From: Polaromonas sp.
GTDB taxonomy: Bacteria; Pseudomonadota; Gammaproteobacteria; Burkholderiales; Burkholderiaceae_C
Direction of reading: 5' to 3'
Length of the DNA: 43,723 bases
Assembly: GCA_030683705.1 (NCBI GenBank)
Contig: JAUXPP010000074.1
Location: 1 to 43,723, forward strand
Each line of letters begins with the position of its first letter. The first letter of the stretch is position 1. The notes beneath the pieces are model-generated. The model searched no databases. It saw only the letters and a list, made by a program, of their open reading frames with translations, and had not been told where the DNA came from. Below are positions 23,798-31,967 of this stretch, piece by piece. A program made the translations under genes and the position numbers.

Positions 23798-24425
23798 GGG
23801 GACTCCTCAAAAATACATAAAAACAAAAGCGATGGGGTCCCGAAAGCACAACAAATCAAACCGCCGTAGCGCGCGAAACTGACCGATCACCTGACTCGTG
23901 AAGGTGTATTTCACACCGACACCCCCTGATTATGCGGCAGGAAACGCGTCCGCACTACATTACTTTCACAGAAAGGGCAAGATAAACGCGGCCGGACCGG
24001 CGCTGGCGACCGGGCAACCCGCTCCGGGGCGTTGATTTGCTATGACTTTGGTAGCTAACTTCGCACACCACCAAAGGCTATCCAGCCATACCACCCGATC
24101 ACTCCGGGAAAAACCGGCGGCCATCCGCACCCCCGGCCGTTTCCTGCAAAAACGCGGGGAAACGACCCGCCGGAGCCGCCGTGCGGCCTCGAACCAGCAA
24201 AAACAGGCCGCGTGACGCCCGCGCCGGGGGTGAAAACCGCCCTTCTGCGATGAGCCACCAGCGCACGCCATGCGCCAGCAGGCCGGCACGGTGGTCCAAA
24301 CGTTTGCGCCGGGGACATACTTGCGCGGTGTCTTGCGGCGACACTGAAACGCAAGCAACATCGACACGGCAACAACAAGGCAAGCCACATGTGCATGGAC
24401 ACGCAAAAGAAGAGAAGCGCGCTGC
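23798..24425. other. Non-coding region between the RRM and CDF genes
   Basis: A 628-base stretch without a convincing gene. On the minus strand a CATAAT -10-like box (23929-23934) would give the RRM gene a leader of roughly 120 bases, as is common for cold-induced mRNAs, but no good -35 is seen. A degenerate copy of the Comamonadaceae repeat lies at about 24039-24095. In the rest, up to the CDF start, I see no ordered signal. One other frame reads PHVHGHAKEE near 24390, perhaps a relic of a His-rich CDF N-terminus. Confidence 0.5.
24039..24095 (+). repeat. Degenerate Comamonadaceae-type repeat, copy 3
   Basis: GCTATGACTTTGGTAGC has the head pattern GCTAT-N7-GTAGC. It is followed by TAACTTCGCACACCACC, comparable with the CTGCTTGCGC segment of other copies. 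The tail is not conserved. It may be a decayed copy or a related subfamily. Confidence 0.45.
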
Positions 24426-25334
24426 ATGGGCGCTGAGCACGACCATGGCCACGCGCCAGCCGACTTCAACCGGGCTTTTGCCATCGGCATCGCACTCAAC
24501 ATCGTGTTTGTGGCGATCGAGGCGTTTTATGGCTGGCGCATCAACTCGCTGGCCCTGCTGGCCGACGCCGCGCACAACCTGAGCGACGTGGCGGGCCTGG
24601 TGCTGGCCTGGGGCGGCGCCCTGGCCAGCAAGCTGCGCCCCAATGCGCGCCACACCTACGGCTGGAAGCGCGGCACCATCCTGGCGGCCTTTGCCAACGC
24701 CTTGCTGCTGCTGATGGCGATGGGGGCGCTGGCCTGGGAAGCCGTGGGCCGCATCCTGTCACCCGAACCGCTGGCGGCTGCAGAAGGGGTGACCATCATG
24801 GTGGTGGCCGGCATCGGCATTGTGATCAACACCGCCACCGCCCTGCTGTTCATGCGCGGCCGCGAGCATGACCTGAATATCCGCGGCGCCTTTCTGCACA
24901 TGGCCGCCGATGCCCTGGTGTCCGCCGGGGTGGTGGTCGCCGGGGCGCTGACACTGTGGATGGGCTGGGCCTGGCTGGACCCGCTGGTCAGCCTGCTGAT
25001 CGCCGGGGTGATCCTGGTGGGAACCGCGAGCCTGTTCAAACAGTCGCTTCACATGCTGTTTGACGGCGTGCCCGACAGCGTGGACCCGCAAGCGGTTCAG
25101 GAATGTCTGGCGGCGCTGCCGGGTGTGACACGGGTGCATGACCTGCACATCTGGGCCATGGGCACCTCGCAGATCGCACTGACGGCGCATCTGGTGATGC
25201 CCCAGGGACACGCAGACGACGCTTTCCTGAAACACGCAACCGACCAGTTGCACGACCGTTTCGACATCACCCACGTGACGCTGCAGGTCATGCAGCAGGC
25301 CTTCACCGCGCCTTGCGCCCCGCCGGATGTGTGA
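24426..25334 (+). CDS. Cation diffusion facilitator (CzcD/ZitB-like metal exporter)
   Basis: Inner-membrane Zn/Co/Cd-proton antiporter, 302 residues. A His-containing N-terminus (EHDHGH) precedes six membrane segments. The metal site HxxxD motifs are seen in membrane helix 2 (ADAAHNLSDVAG) and helix 5 (HMAADALVSAG). The C-terminal cytoplasmic domain (about 210-302) has the metal-sensing fold with VHDLHIWAMG. The start is the first ATG in frame; the ribosome site is weak. It stands alone, between the arsenic fusion gene and an AraC regulator, and adds to the metal-resistance theme of the region. Confidence 0.93.
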   Translation: MGAEHDHGHAPADFNRAFAIGIALNIVFVAIEAFYGWRINSLALLADAAHNLSDVAGLVLAWGGALASKLRPNARHTYGWKRGTILAAFANALLLLMAMGALAWEAVGRILSPEPLAAAEGVTIMVVAGIGIVINTATALLFMRGREHDLNIRGAFLHMAADALVSAGVVVAGALTLWMGWAWLDPLVSLLIAGVILVGTASLFKQSLHMLFDGVPDSVDPQAVQECLAALPGVTRVHDLHIWAMGTSQIALTAHLVMPQGHADDAFLKHATDQLHDRFDITHVTLQVMQQAFTAPCAPPDV

Positions 25335-25449
25335 GCTGCTGGCGGCCAAAACCACCGCCGGTGTGGCCGAAGCTGCGTGGCGAGCAGCCAAGAATCCGGC
25401 CGCTACGCTGCGCACTTTCCCCGCACCCGCAGCCAGGCAAGGCACCACC

Positions 25450-26442
25450 TCATGCGTGGACGGAGGGGCGTTGCGAGGTTCTCCCGGGCTTTGACGCAAC
25501 GCTCTGCAGGCCGGCGGAATTTCCGTGACTCGCGCTTTCCTCCCGGGGCCTGTCCTTCAATAGCCGGGCTTCGGCCCAAACGTCGCGGCGCGGCGGTGCG
25601 CCGAACATGCGGGCGTACTCGCGGGTGAACTGGGACACGCTTTCGTAGCCGACCTCATAGGCCGCACGGCTTGCCGCAACCCCCTGGCTGAGCATCAGGC
25701 GGCGCGCCTCCACTAACCGCAACTGCTTCTGGAACTGCAGCGGTGTGAGTGTGGTCACCTGCTTGAAACAGCGGTGAAAGCTGGAACTGCTCATGCGCGC
25801 AGCGGCCGCGAGTTGTTCGACCGGCAGGGTGCGCATAAAGCCCTCGCGCAGCATTTGCACCGCCGCGGCGATGCGCTGGGCGTGGCTGTCCGGCAAGGCC
25901 AGCCGGCGCAGGTCGGCGCCGTGGCGGCCGCTCAGCAGCCAGTAGTGCAGTTCCCTGACCATGCCGGCGTGCAGCAGCGGCACCGCCTCAGGCCGGTCCA
26001 GCAGCCGCATCAGGCGCAGCCCGCAGTCCAGCGTGGCGGCATCACTTTCAGCCATCCACACCCGGCCCTGCGACGCAGCCGCGGGCAATGCGCTGGCGGG
26101 CAACTGCGCCATCAGGTCGCGAAGCACCGCAAAGTCCAGCTCGATGGCCAGCGCGACGTAAGGCTGCGCGGGACTGGCCAGCACCACACGGCCGGTGACC
26201 GGCGCATCCACGCCGACGATGACTGAGGCACCGGCCGCGAACTGGAGATCCTCGCTGCCAAGGGTCAGCTGCTTGGCACCCTGCAGGACCAGGCAAACCA
26301 GCGGTTTGTAGATGGAGCGCATCGGGCGGCTCGGCCGGAACGCGCACATCATGCGCAGACCGGGCACCGGCGTCGTCGCCAGCCCATCGACATTCGCGTG
26401 GCAACTGGCGTATCGAATGATCGCTTGCTTCAGGGCTTCCAT
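25450..26442 (-). CDS. AraC family transcriptional regulator
   Basis: A 330-residue regulator. The N-terminal domain (about 1-190) is of the AraC_N type found beside oxidoreductase genes (FRPSRPMRSIYKPLVCLVLQGAKQ). The C-terminal AraC/XylS DNA-binding domain (about 195-295) has two helix-turn-helix units: SSSFHRCFKQVTTLTPLQFQ, and RAAYEVGYESVSQFTREYAR followed by FGAPPRRD. A further 30-residue tail is not conserved in type. GAGG lies just upstream of the ATG at 26442. It is divergent from the Tat-SDR gene 207 bases away, which it probably controls (inferred from layout). Confidence 0.93.
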   Translation of the reverse strand: MEALKQAIIRYASCHANVDGLATTPVPGLRMMCAFRPSRPMRSIYKPLVCLVLQGAKQLTLGSEDLQFAAGASVIVGVDAPVTGRVVLASPAQPYVALAIELDFAVLRDLMAQLPASALPAAASQGRVWMAESDAATLDCGLRLMRLLDRPEAVPLLHAGMVRELHYWLLSGRHGADLRRLALPDSHAQRIAAAVQMLREGFMRTLPVEQLAAAARMSSSSFHRCFKQVTTLTPLQFQKQLRLVEARRLMLSQGVAASRAAYEVGYESVSQFTREYARMFGAPPRRDVWAEARLLKDRPREESASHGNSAGLQSVASKPGRTSQRPSVHA

Positions 26443-26649
26443 GGTGAACCTCGCTTCCGGCAGGGCAATGGGGAGCCTGCATTATCGGCGCCGGGGGCGC
26501 GCCGGACCAGCCCTTTGGCAGGAACAGGCAAGTTTTCAGCGGCTTCGGGCAAGGCGCGGCAAGGCGCCGTCCCTACAGTTTGAACAGGCCCCGCTGCCAC
26601 GCGTTGACGGCGGAAAGCCGCCCTTCCCACCCCTTCAAGGAACATACCC

Positions 26650-27543
26650 ATGACACACACTCTCCCCCCACAGGACAACAACCCCGCCCTGCCCTCACGC
26701 CGCAATATCCTGAAGTCGGCCGCGCTCGCGACCGCTGCCAGCGCCGCGGCCTTCGGCATGCATGCCGCCGCGCAGACCGGCGCGCCGCGGCCTGCTGCCA
26801 GCGCACCGGCCGGCCGCAAGGTCGCACTGGTCACCGGCTCCTCGCGCGGCATAGGCGCGGCCACCGCCAGACGGCTGGCGGCCGACGGTTTCCGCGTCAC
26901 GGTCAACTGCGTGGCCAACCGCGACCTGGCCGCCGCGGTGGTGCGCGAGATCCAGGCCGCCGGCGGCGAAGCCATCTGGGAGCAGGCCGACGTCAGCGAC
27001 CCGCGCGCCGTGCGCCGCCTGTTCGACGCCAACGACAAGGCCTTCGGCGGCATCGACGTGGTGGTGAGCAACGCCGGCATCATGCGGCTTGCGCCCATGC
27101 GCGACATGACGGACGAGGATTTCAACCGCATGATGGACGTGAACCTCAAAGGCAGCTTTTACGTGATGCGTGAAGCCGCCCGGCGGGTGCGCGACGGCGG
27201 CCGCATCATCGCCCTGTCGTCGAGCATCACGCAACTGCGTTCACCGACCTACGGCCCTTACGCCGCCAGCAAGGCTGCGCAGGATTTTTACGCCAATGTG
27301 CTTGCCAAGGAACTCGAAGGCCGCATGATCTCGGTCAACGCGCTGGCGCCCGGGCTGGTCAACACCACCCTTTTCACCGACGGCAAGACCCCGGCGCAGA
27401 TCGCCGGCTTCGCGCAGCGCACACCACACAAGCGCCTGGGAGAACCCGCCGACATCGCCGGCGTGATTTCCCTGCTGTGCAGCACCACCGAAGGCGGCTG
27501 GGTCAACGGCCAGACCGTGTTTGCCAACGGCGGCGTGGTCTAG
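26650..27543 (+). CDS. Short-chain dehydrogenase/reductase with a twin-arginine leader
   Basis: A 297-residue SDR. The classical parts are intact: cofactor loop TGSSRGIG, NAG motif (VVSNAGI), the catalytic Ser in LSSSIT, and YAASK with the Tyr and Lys. Residues 1-45 are unusual. They contain SRRNILKSAALATAASAAAFG, a twin-arginine motif plus hydrophobic stretch and an Ala-rich cleavage-like region. That would send the folded, cofactor-loaded enzyme to the periplasm. AAGGAA precedes the ATG. The substrate is unknown. It is divergent from an AraC regulator, a common pairing. Confidence 0.92.
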   Translation: MTHTLPPQDNNPALPSRRNILKSAALATAASAAAFGMHAAAQTGAPRPAASAPAGRKVALVTGSSRGIGAATARRLAADGFRVTVNCVANRDLAAAVVREIQAAGGEAIWEQADVSDPRAVRRLFDANDKAFGGIDVVVSNAGIMRLAPMRDMTDEDFNRMMDVNLKGSFYVMREAARRVRDGGRIIALSSSITQLRSPTYGPYAASKAAQDFYANVLAKELEGRMISVNALAPGLVNTTLFTDGKTPAQIAGFAQRTPHKRLGEPADIAGVISLLCSTTEGGWVNGQTVFANGGVV

Positions 27544-27627
27544 GCAGCGCGGGGCGGGAAGGCGACTAGCAAAAGGACTCGACAGCCGGCCCGGCCCGCC
27601 CTTCACCCGCATTGACCTGCGGCATTT

Positions 27628-27650
27628 CATGTAATATCATTAATTACATG
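27628..27650. promoter_or_regulatory. Operator-like palindrome over the Rrf2 gene start
   Basis: A perfect inverted repeat CATGTAAT-N7-ATTACATG whose last three bases are the ATG of the Rrf2 gene. The A/T-rich form resembles binding sites of the Rrf2 family. A protein bound here would block both promoter and start, consistent with autorepression (inferred). Confidence 0.75.
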
Positions 27651-28112
27651 AAAAGAGACAGCAGACTCTCCGGCGTGCTTCACGTGCTCCTGCACATGGC
27701 CGGGGTGGGCGAACCCATGACGTCGGACCAGCTCGCCAAAGTGATGCAGACCCACCCGGTGGTGGTCAGGCGCGTCATGGCGGGCCTGCGGGACTCCGGG
27801 CTGGTCCGCTCCGAGAAAGGGCACGGCGGCGGCTGGTTGCTCAGTTGCAACCTCGATGACATCACCCTCGGCGACATCTACAACGCGCTGGACGCGCCGG
27901 AGCTGTTCGCGATGGGCAACCGGACCGAGGCGCCCGGCTGCCTGGTCGAGGAAGCGGTGAATGCGGCGCTCAACAGCGCCTTTGCCGAAGCCAGGCAAGT
28001 GCTGCTGGACCGGCTGGCCGGCGTGTCGCTGGCAGCGCTCAACAAGGACTTCCATGCAAGGCTGCAGGCGCGCGGCGGCACCCGGGCATCGGCCATGGCC
28101 CACACCGCATGA
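27648..28112 (+). CDS. Rrf2 family transcriptional regulator (no Fe-S cysteine triad)
   Basis: A 154-residue winged-helix regulator. The N-terminal half has LSGVLHVLLHMAG, TSDQLAKVMQTHPVVVRRVMAGLRDSGLV (recognition helix) and the wing SEKGHGGGWLLS. IscR, NsrR and RsrR ligate an Fe-S cluster with three clustered Cys; here only isolated Cys occur (SCNLDD, GCLVEE). It therefore resembles the cluster-free YwnA-like branch. The ATG at 27648 lies at the edge of the palindrome; an in-frame ATG at 27612 would put the operator inside the gene. It overlaps the methyltransferase start by ATGA. Confidence 0.9.
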   Translation: MKRDSRLSGVLHVLLHMAGVGEPMTSDQLAKVMQTHPVVVRRVMAGLRDSGLVRSEKGHGGGWLLSCNLDDITLGDIYNALDAPELFAMGNRTEAPGCLVEEAVNAALNSAFAEARQVLLDRLAGVSLAALNKDFHARLQARGGTRASAMAHTA

Positions 28113-28792
28113 CCATCAACACCGCTTTCACCGATCCGGCGGCCGTCGCGGCCTATGCCGAGGGCCCGCCGCGCATGGTCCCGGGTTTTGCCGACATGCA
28201 GCGCATGTGTTTGCTGCTGCTGGCGGAACACGCGCCTGCCGATGCCCGAATCCTGGTGCTGGGTGCGGGTGGCGGGCTGGAGCTGGAGGTTTTCGCGAAG
28301 GCGCAACCGCAGTGGCAATTTGACGGCGTGGATCCCTCGGCGGAAATGTTGCAAGTGGCGCAAACCAGACTGCTGGAACACCTGCACCGCGTGCGGCTGC
28401 ACACGGGCCTCATCGACGACGCGCCGGACGGGCCCTTCGATGCGGCGTGTTGCCTGCTGACGCTGCACTTCCTCGCGCGCGAGGAACGGCGCCGCACGCT
28501 GGCCGAAGTGCGCCGGCGGCTCAACCCCGGCGCGCCCTTTGTGGCCGCGCATTTCAGCTTCCCGCAGGACAACGAGGCGATGCGCGCCCGCTGGCTGGCG
28601 CGCTGCACCGCTTTCGCCATCTCGTCCGGCATAGACCCGCACCACGCGCGCGCCCGCGAGAAGGGCCTGGGCGCGCAACTGCCAATTTTGTCACCCGAGG
28701 ACGATGAGGCGCTGCTGCGCGAGGCCGGCTTTTCCGGGGTCGAGCTGTTTTACGCGGCCTTCGGGTTCCGCGGCTGGGTGGCGACCGCCTGA
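28109..28792 (+). CDS. Class I SAM-dependent methyltransferase
   Basis: A 227-residue methyltransferase. The SAM-binding motif I is ILVLGAGGGLELEVF (about 47-61), followed by the acidic residue at the end of strand 2 in FDGVDPSAEML and motif IV-like FDAACCLLTLHFL. The target is not recognisable from the sequence. The ATG overlaps the Rrf2 stop (ATGA), so it is expressed with the regulator and is likely its main target. It is convergent with a MerR gene. Confidence 0.9.
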   Translation: MTINTAFTDPAAVAAYAEGPPRMVPGFADMQRMCLLLLAEHAPADARILVLGAGGGLELEVFAKAQPQWQFDGVDPSAEMLQVAQTRLLEHLHRVRLHTGLIDDAPDGPFDAACCLLTLHFLAREERRRTLAEVRRRLNPGAPFVAAHFSFPQDNEAMRARWLARCTAFAISSGIDPHHARAREKGLGAQLPILSPEDDEALLREAGFSGVELFYAAFGFRGWVATA

Positions 28793-28815
28793 AGAAGGCG
28801 CAGCGCGACCCTGTG

Positions 28816-29244
28816 TCACTTCGCCGCAGGCGCCAGCGCCCGCCTCCCGCGCGGCGTCAGCTCGCCGGCCGCCGCCGAGCGAAGCAGCCGCTGAAAAGTC
28901 GGGCACTCCGCATGACTGGGCGCCGGGCAGACTGCCGCATGCCGCAGCCCGTTGCGCATCGCCTTGAGACGCTTGATGGTGCGGTCCAGTTCGTCGGCCT
29001 TGGCGCTGAGCGAGGTCCTGTCGATGCTGGCCTGGCCGTCGGGCGAAAACATGGCGGCGATGTCGTCCAGCGAAAAACCGGCGGCCTGCCCCAGCCTGAT
29101 CAGTGCGAGCTGGTCCAGCACGCCTGGCGCGAAGGTGCGGCGCAGGCCCTGCCGGCCGACCGCGGTGATCAGCCCCTTTTCCTCGTAGTAGCGCAGCGCG
29201 GAGGCGGAAAAACCTGATTTTTTGGCGACCTGGGCAATATCCAT
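28816..29244 (-). CDS. MerR family transcriptional regulator
   Basis: A 142-residue regulator starting at MDIAQVAKKSGFSASALRYYEEKGLI, the canonical MerR helix-turn-helix and wing. A dimerisation helix (about 80-105) follows, then a C-terminal region with CPAPSHAECP. The two Cys could form a sensor but do not match the mercury pattern. A longer frame from 29331 is rejected because it runs through the promoter. It is divergent from a DUF2938 gene across a 19-base-spacer promoter, the hallmark of MerR-controlled units. Confidence 0.93.
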   Translation of the reverse strand: MDIAQVAKKSGFSASALRYYEEKGLITAVGRQGLRRTFAPGVLDQLALIRLGQAAGFSLDDIAAMFSPDGQASIDRTSLSAKADELDRTIKRLKAMRNGLRHAAVCPAPSHAECPTFQRLLRSAAAGELTPRGRRALAPAAK

Positions 29245-29255
29245 GAAAAAACCTC

Positions 29256-29286
29256 TTGACTTCAAGTTGACTTGAACTTGTAGAGT
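29256..29286 (+). promoter_or_regulatory. MerR-type promoter with 19-base spacer (DUF2938 operon)
   Basis: -35 TTGACT (29256-29261), spacer of exactly 19 bases, -10 TAGAGT (29281-29286). Within the spacer is the inverted repeat TTCAAG-TTGA-CTTGAA (29261-29276). Overlong spacers corrected by DNA distortion are the known mechanism of MerR activators. Confidence 0.88.
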
Positions 29287-29321
29287 GCCTCCATCGTCAC
29301 TTTTCGTCAATGGAGAATCCC

Positions 29322-29819
29322 ATGAACACATTCACTGCCAATGCGGCACATATCGCGCTGATCGGCATGGGCGCTACCGCATTCATGGACGCCTGGCTGC
29401 TGCTGCTCCAGCGCCTGGGCGTGCCCACGCTCAAGGTCGCCATGATCGGCCGCTGGGCCGGCCACTGGCGCCGCGGCACCTGGCAGCATGCAGCCATCGC
29501 AAAGGCGGCGCCGGTACGAGGGGAGCTTGCCCTGGGGTGGCTGCTTCACTACGCGTCCGGCATCACTTTCGCGGGCCTGCTGGCCGGCCTCGCCGGCATG
29601 GACTGGGCGCGCCAGCCGACGCTGCTGCCGGCGATGGGGGTCGGCATCGCCACGGTCGCCGCGCCCTGGCTGGTCATGCAGCCCGCCATGGGCGCGGGGA
29701 TCGCCGCGTCGCGCACGCCGGCACCGGCCAAAAACCGGCTCAGAAGCCTGGCCAACCACAGCGTTTTCGGGCTCGGGCTCTATCTGGCCGCCGTCGTCCT
29801 CGCCTGGATTCCGCAGTGA
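29322..29819 (+). CDS. DUF2938 family membrane protein
   Basis: A 165-residue protein with four hydrophobic segments that I recognise as the DUF2938 type (TAFMDAWLLLLQRLG near the N-terminus, GWLLHYASGITFAGLLAG in the middle, NHSVFGLGLYLAAVVLAW at the end). Its function is unknown. I choose the ATG at 29322 because TGGAG lies the right distance upstream; an ATG at 29310 is possible. It is the first gene behind the MerR-type promoter. Confidence 0.82.
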   Translation: MNTFTANAAHIALIGMGATAFMDAWLLLLQRLGVPTLKVAMIGRWAGHWRRGTWQHAAIAKAAPVRGELALGWLLHYASGITFAGLLAGLAGMDWARQPTLLPAMGVGIATVAAPWLVMQPAMGAGIAASRTPAPAKNRLRSLANHSVFGLGLYLAAVVLAWIPQ

Positions 29820-29852
29820 AGGTTTTCTTCACTGTCACTTACCCAAACTGAA

Positions 29853-30458
29853 ATGAACTACACCATGAAAAACAAACAACTTGCCATCATCTATCACAGC
29901 GCCCACGGCCATACCGGGCACATTGCCGGCCACATTCTGGCGGGTGCACGATCCGTTCCCGGCATCCACGCCCATTTGCTGAAAGCGGAAGAACTCGCCC
30001 AGGCACCCGAGCGCTTGCTGGACTACGACGGATTTGTCTTCGGCTCGCCCACCTACCTGGGCGGGGTCAGCGGCAGCTTCAAGAACTTCATGGACGCCAC
30101 CGGCCGGCTCTGGAAAAGCCACGCGCTCAAGGGCAAACTGGCATCTGCGTTTACCGTGTCGTCGCTGCCTTCGGGCGACAAGCAGTCGACGCTGCTGGCC
30201 ATCTTCGTCTTCGCCATGCAACACGGCATGGTCTGGGTCGGCAACGCCATCCTGCCCGAACAGCACAGCGGTGTTCCTTATGAAGAAGCCGCCAACCGGC
30301 TCGGCTCCTGGTCGGGAATGATGGCGCAGGCCGGGCATTCCGCGCCGGCGGATTCCTTCGCCCCTGGAGATATCAAGACGGCGCGGATGTTCGGCACGAA
30401 TGTTGCTGAAGCGTTGCAGCGAATGGCATGCTCTGAGCAAATGGAAACAAGCACATGA
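29853..30458 (+). CDS. Flavodoxin-like/NAD(P)H-dependent FMN oxidoreductase family protein
   Basis: A 201-residue flavodoxin-fold protein. The FMN phosphate loop is IIYHSAHGHTGHIA (about 12-25), the WrbA-like GSPTYLGGVSGSFKNFMD follows at about 64-81, and SSLPSGDKQSTLL binds flavin in relatives. It probably reduces quinones or an electrophile. A second in-frame ATG at 29865 may be the true start. Its stop overlaps the next gene by ATGA, placing it in the MerR-controlled operon. Confidence 0.88.
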   Translation: MNYTMKNKQLAIIYHSAHGHTGHIAGHILAGARSVPGIHAHLLKAEELAQAPERLLDYDGFVFGSPTYLGGVSGSFKNFMDATGRLWKSHALKGKLASAFTVSSLPSGDKQSTLLAIFVFAMQHGMVWVGNAILPEQHSGVPYEEAANRLGSWSGMMAQAGHSAPADSFAPGDIKTARMFGTNVAEALQRMACSEQMETST

Positions 30459-30712
30459 TTCCCCGCAAATTCGAACCCATCCTGTTCGGCTTCATCCTGT
30501 CAGGCCTGATGTCCCTGCTGGTCTCGGGCATCGCCACGCTGCGCGCCGCCGGGATGGGGCCGGGCTTTCTGTCACTGTGGCTCACGTCCTGGCTCACGTC
30601 TTGGCTGTTTGCCTTCCCGGCGGTGCTGCTGGTGGCGCCTCTGGCGCGCCGGCTGGTTCGCAGCCTTCTGCAAGCGGAGGGCGCAGCCGCTCCCGCCTCA
30701 AAAAGCGACTGA
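30455..30712 (+). CDS. DUF2798 family small membrane protein
   Basis: An 85-residue protein with two membrane segments (about 8-30 and 40-65). MIPRKFEPILFGFILSG is a recognisable DUF2798 start, and FAFPAVLLVAPLARRLV the typical end. Its function is unknown. It overlaps the flavodoxin gene by ATGA and is last in the MerR-controlled operon. The short duplication LTSWLTSW is encoded by a tandem 12-base near-repeat. Confidence 0.85.
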   Translation: MIPRKFEPILFGFILSGLMSLLVSGIATLRAAGMGPGFLSLWLTSWLTSWLFAFPAVLLVAPLARRLVRSLLQAEGAAAPASKSD

Positions 30713-30718
30713 GTGGGC

Positions 30719-30777
30719 GCTATCAATTCAATAGCTGTCTGCGCTTGTCCTGCATGGCCTGGCGCCCGATTTGGCTC
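30719..30777 (+). repeat. Comamonadaceae-type palindromic repeat, copy 4
   Basis: Head GCTATCAATTCAATAGC, then TGTCTGCGCTTGTCC and a tail ending CCCGATTTGGC. It fills the gap between the convergent DUF2798 and arsH genes and touches the arsH stop codon. The best-preserved copy in the window. Confidence 0.8.
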
Positions 30778-31498
30778 ACAGACTCCGCTGGTTCACGCGT
30801 TTCGACAACGCCTCGGCGCTTTCCTTGCGTTCGCTGTAGCGGTCCACCAGATACGGTGACACATCGCGCGTGAGCAGCGTGAACTTCATGAGTTCTTCCA
30901 TCACGTCGACCACGCGGTCGTAATAGGCGGAAGGCTTCATGCGACCGGCGTCGTCGAACTCGAGAAAAGCCTTGGCCACCGAGGACTGGTTCGGAATTGT
31001 CAACATGCGCATCCAGCGGCCCAGCACGCGCAGCTGGTTCACCGCGTTGAAGGATTGCGAGCCGCCGCTGACCTGCATCACCGCCAGGGTCTTGCCCTGG
31101 GTCGGCCGCACCGCGCCCTGGGCCAGCGGGATCCAGTCGATCTGCGACTTCATGATGCCGGTCATGGCGCCATGGCGCTCCGGCGAGGTCCAGACCATGC
31201 CCTCGGCCCACAACGCCAGTTGCCGCAACTCCTGCACCTTGGGGTGGCTGTCGGGCGCGTCGTCGGGCAGCGGCAGGCCGCGCGGGTCGAAGGTTTTTGT
31301 TTCGGCGCCCATGGCCTGCAGCAGGCGCGCGGCTTCCTCGCTGAGCAGGCGGCTGTAGGAGCGCTCGCGCACCGAGCCGTAGAGCAGCAGGATGCGCGGT
31401 GCATGCGCCGACGGCCTGAAGGCCTGCAGTGCGCCGGCCGTGGGCAGCGCGAACAGATTCTTGTCGAGGTTGGGAAGGTTCTCAAGCGCCGGCAACAC
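30776..31498 (-). CDS. arsH: ArsH NADPH:FMN oxidoreductase (organoarsenical resistance)
   Basis: A 240-residue flavoprotein. ArsH enzymes oxidise trivalent methylarsenite and similar organoarsenicals to less toxic pentavalent forms. Family marks are [25 protein letters not shown] (FMN phosphate loop GSVRERSYS), [24 protein letters not shown] and [17 protein letters not shown]. The start is GTG with GGAG upstream and overlaps the arsC end by 17 bases, so the two form an operon. It should be controlled by the ArsR operator upstream of arsC. Confidence 0.96.
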   Translation of the reverse strand: MLPALENLPNLDKNLFALPTAGALQAFRPSAHAPRILLLYGSVRERSYSRLLSEEAARLLQAMGAETKTFDPRGLPLPDDAPDSHPKVQELRQLALWAEGMVWTSPERHGAMTGIMKSQIDWIPLAQGAVRPTQGKTLAVMQVSGGSQSFNAVNQLRVLGRWMRMLTIPNQSSVAKAFLEFDDAGRMKPSAYYDRVVDVMEELMKFTLLTRDVSPYLVDRYSERKESAEALSKRVNQRSL

Positions 31499-31913
31499 GT
31501 TCTCCCTTGTCGTTGATCACCGGTTCGCCATCTTCCTTGGTGAACGCGCCCCGCTGCGGCGCCGGCAGGATGTCGAGCACCACCTCCGACGGTCGGCACA
31601 GCCGCGTGCCCAGCGGCGTCACGACGATGGGCCGGTTGATCAGGATGGGGTGGGCCCCCATCGCGTCCAGCAACTGCTCGTCGGTCAGCGCCGGGTTGTC
31701 GAGCTGGAGTTCGGCGTAAGGTGTGCCCTTTTCCCGGATCAGCTCGCGCACCGGGATACCCATGGCGCTGATCAGTTGCCGCAGGGTTTCGCGGCTGGGC
31801 GGGGTCTGCACGTACTCGATGACTTCCGGTTCCGCCCCGCTGTTGCGGATCAGCGCCAGCGTGTTGCGCGAGGTGCCGCATTGGGGGTTGTGGTAAATCG
31901 TGATCTCGGCCAT
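31482..31913 (-). CDS. arsC: Arsenate reductase, glutaredoxin-coupled type
   Basis: Cytoplasmic enzyme that reduces arsenate to arsenite with glutathione and glutaredoxin, 143 residues. The catalytic Cys12 lies in [13 protein letters not shown]. The arginines that bind arsenate are in the expected places: the [10 protein letters not shown] region, [10 protein letters not shown] and [19 protein letters not shown] lies upstream of the ATG. It is divergent from arsR, sharing a compact operator region, and is followed by arsH. A second, unrelated arsenate reductase is encoded on the other side of arsR. Confidence 0.96.
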   Translation of the reverse strand: MAEITIYHNPQCGTSRNTLALIRNSGAEPEVIEYVQTPPSRETLRQLISAMGIPVRELIREKGTPYAELQLDNPALTDEQLLDAMGAHPILINRPIVVTPLGTRLCRPSEVVLDILPAPQRGAFTKEDGEPVINDKGERVAGA

Positions 31914-31947
31914 GTGATGTGTCCTTGCTGGATTGCGTCAATTCGAT

Positions 31948-31967
31948 AATTCAATTATATTTGAATT
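31948..31967. promoter_or_regulatory. ArsR operator with overlapping divergent promoters
   Basis: A perfect inverted repeat AATTCAA-N6-TTGAATT ends at the base before the arsR ATG. Inside it, the minus strand carries a perfect TATAAT (31954-31959) for arsC-arsH. The plus strand carries TATATT (31956-31961), whose start point would fall on the arsR ATG, making arsR leaderless. One repressor dimer could silence both directions. Confidence 0.8.

Noticed and set aside
24380..24425. Frameshifted His-rich N-terminus of the CDF exporter
   Set aside because: Another frame reads PHVHGHAKEE just upstream, but the downstream frame has its own ATG and HDHGH motif and the protein has normal length, so a frameshift is not needed.
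30590..30635. Mutational duplication LTSWLTSW in the DUF2798 protein
   Set aside because: Relatives I recall have a similar tryptophan-rich segment of the same length, so it is probably normal sequence.
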